DNA of 64,000 bases from Faecalibacter bovis. Lineage in GTDB: Bacteria; Bacteroidota; Bacteroidia; Flavobacteriales; Weeksellaceae. The DNA is taken from assembly GCF_017948305.1 (NCBI RefSeq), contig NZ_CP072842.1:2300501-2364500 (forward strand). The letters run 5' to 3'. This document shows positions 62,572 through 64,000 of this stretch, piece after piece. How positions within the stretch are numbered: the stretch's first letter is position 1; each line of letters opens with the position of its first letter. Position numbers and translations under genes: made by a program. The notes beneath the pieces are model-generated. The model searched no databases and had not been told where the DNA came from. It saw only the letters and a list, made by a program, of their open reading frames with translations.

Positions 62572-63429
62572 ATGTTGCAATCTTTATTTCTAAAACTATT
62601 CATATTAATTAATGGACTTGGAGCTTCTTCAGGAATTGTTTATCATAAAAATCAACTTTATGTTGTTTCTGATGATTTACCATATTTATTTCAGTATGAT
62701 ATTTTAGATAATTCTCAAAACAAATCTAATTTTAATACATTATTGCCAATAGAGGAGATGACAAAAAAGAATAAATTAGATTTCGAATCGTTAGCAATTG
62801 TTCATAATCAAATATTAGCATTAGGTTCAGGTTCTAATGCAAATCGTAACGAATTACATAGTTATAATTTAGAAACTAAAATTTTTTCGAGATATGATAT
62901 TTCAGATAATTATAATGAATTAAGAACAAAGTTTGATTTTGATGTAAAAGATTTTAATATTGAAGGTTTTGCATACAAAAAAAGAAAATCTTATCTTTTT
63001 AATAGAGGTAATGGGAAAAATAAAATCAATGGAATTTTTATATTTGAAGGATTGCCTCATGATACAAAATTAAATAAGTCTGAATTTATTCCAATTCAGT
63101 TACCAATAATAAATAATGAATTAACTACGTTCTCTGATGCAATAATTGTAAATAATAAAATTATATTTACGGCTACAATAGAAGCTGAGTCATCAACACA
63201 AAGAGATGGGCAAGTAAAAGAATCTATTATAGGTATAATAAATATGAAAACTTTTCAGGTAGAAAAATATCATATTATTGCAGAAAAACAGAAAATTGAA
63301 GGGATTACATTAAAAAAGAAATCATCAAAAGGTTATACATTTTTAGTTTGTGAAGACAACGATGATGATTCAGTTACATCTAAAATTTATGAATTAAATG
63401 TTTCAAAAAATTTTCAGGATATATACTAA
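62572..63429 (+). CDS. Hypothetical beta-propeller-like protein (285 aa)
   Basis: The N-terminus is moderately hydrophobic (SLFLKLFILINGLGASSGIV) but not a clear signal peptide. The rest repeats short beta motifs (YHKNQLYVVSDDLPYLFQYD, DFESLAIVHNQILALGSGSN, FNIEGFAYKKRKSYLFNRG, IEGITLKKKSSKGYTFLVCEDND). These suggest a propeller of the DUF6929-like sort. Family assignment is tentative and function unknown. It is a single gene. Confidence 0.65.
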   Translation: MLQSLFLKLFILINGLGASSGIVYHKNQLYVVSDDLPYLFQYDILDNSQNKSNFNTLLPIEEMTKKNKLDFESLAIVHNQILALGSGSNANRNELHSYNLETKIFSRYDISDNYNELRTKFDFDVKDFNIEGFAYKKRKSYLFNRGNGKNKINGIFIFEGLPHDTKLNKSEFIPIQLPIINNELTTFSDAIIVNNKIIFTATIEAESSTQRDGQVKESIIGIINMKTFQVEKYHIIAEKQKIEGITLKKKSSKGYTFLVCEDNDDDSVTSKIYELNVSKNFQDIY

Positions 63430-63507
63430 AACCAATTAATTTATATAAACAACACATAATTTTTGTAAAAAAATGGGTCAATTTGCGATAAGATAATGCA
63501 CAAATAA

Positions 63508-63539
63508 TTGTGAAAGTTTTCTTAAGACTATTATATTTG
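63508..63539 (+). promoter_or_regulatory. Promoter of secD/secDF
   Basis: TTG at 63508-63510 and TATATTTG at 63532-63539 are separated by 21 bases. This fits the flavobacterial form TTG-N17-23-TAnnTTTG. The ATG is 31 bases further on. Confidence 0.65.
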
Positions 63540-63570
63540 CCCGTTAAAAATTATTTTTAAAGACACAATT

Positions 63571-64000
63571 ATGCGAGGAAGAGGACTGATTGCGATATTC
63601 GCAATTATTTTAGGTCTTTTGTGCATCAAGCAGCTAAGCTATACTTGGTACACAAACAAAGTCGAGAAAGAAGCAAAGCGTCTAGCAGTTAAGCCAGCCG
63701 ACGAGCCACGTATCTTAGACAGTTTGGCACAAAAACCATTAGATTTAGGGATCATCAAGTATGATTATAACGATGCGAAGAACAAGGAAATTAACTTAGG
63801 TTTAGATTTAAAAGGTGGGATTAACGTAATCTTACAAGTATCTGAGCGTGATTTAATCATGTTATTAGCTTCTAATTCAGAAAATCCTATGTTAACTACA
63901 GCTTTGGATAATGCTGATGTAACACATAAATCGAATGGTAATAAACCATACGTTGAAATTTTCTTTGAAGAATTTGACAAGATTAAAGGAGCTACAAAAT
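63571..64000 (+). CDS. secDF: Protein translocase subunit SecD (probably SecDF fusion), 5' part
   Basis: The first 143 residues are present. A first membrane helix (RGLIAIFAIILGLLCIKQLS) is followed by a periplasmic loop and the family signature NLGLDLKGGINVILQVSERD near residue 75. SecD/SecDF uses the proton gradient to pull proteins out of the Sec channel. In this group the gene is usually one fused secDF of about 1000 codons; the window ends too early to show that. Confidence 0.9.
   Translation, partial: MRGRGLIAIFAIILGLLCIKQLSYTWYTNKVEKEAKRLAVKPADEPRILDSLAQKPLDLGIIKYDYNDAKNKEINLGLDLKGGINVILQVSERDLIMLLASNSENPMLTTALDNADVTHKSNGNKPYVEIFFEEFDKIKGATK

Overview
This 64 kb window is low-GC DNA from a member of the Bacteroidota, class Flavobacteriia, most likely the Weeksellaceae (Empedobacter, Elizabethkingia or Chryseobacterium-like). 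The evidence is the type IX secretion tail on three secreted enzymes, Bacteroidota-type promoters (TTTG-N17-TAnnTTTG), a bacillithiol-type YtxJ protein and the start of a SecDF-type translocase. The genus is an inference. I saw no rRNA, tRNA or CRISPR array.

Layout. (1) 1-18,050 is ordinary chromosome: a partial oligopeptidase B, two paralogous secreted proteins, an SDR dehydrogenase, a transaldolase-like enzyme, two tandem T9SS endonuclease I genes, a MutS2-like ATPase, uracil-DNA glycosylase, OsmC and YtxJ thiol proteins, an FAD monooxygenase and a large T9SS metalloprotease. (2) 18,079-56,874 is a roughly 39 kb accessory region bounded by a 19-bp direct repeat. The right copy is the last 18 bp of mnmE (trmE) plus one base, the same gene end used by SGI1-type islands. 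Removing one repeat and the DNA between them would put mnmE convergent with the metalloprotease across one bidirectional terminator. No integrase is visible. (3) 56,857-64,000 is chromosome again: mnmE, a decayed secreted-protein gene, a SIMPL protein, thiamine pyrophosphokinase, cobalamin adenosyltransferase, an MFS transporter, a beta-propeller-like protein and secD(F).

Inside the island, a degenerate third repeat at 35,549 followed by a second copy of the left island arm suggests two related islands in tandem. The left one carries an intact tripartite HipBST kinase toxin-antitoxin locus, a crippled second Hip locus, a truncated AbiE-type toxin with its antitoxin, IS982 and IS3 elements (each with an in-frame stop), a cassette of surface proteins with Weeksellaceae-type HTH regulators, and a decayed IS481. 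The right one carries a deleted copy of the Hip region and a type I restriction operon (hsdM-hsdS-OLD nuclease ... hsdR-UDG-like protein). REP palindromes and their RAYT transposase have invaded that operon, and one REP frameshifts hsdM. HigBA follows, then a four-gene unit of unrecognised proteins with a divergent XRE regulator, then a lipoprotein and a YbjQ/zinc-ribbon protein.

The best candidate for an undescribed system is the four-gene unit at 49,106-53,937. Two large proteins look like tandem nucleotidyltransferase/HEPN-type folds, and two small overlapping genes together encode four copies of one helical domain. It sits beside a restriction system and toxin-antitoxin genes.
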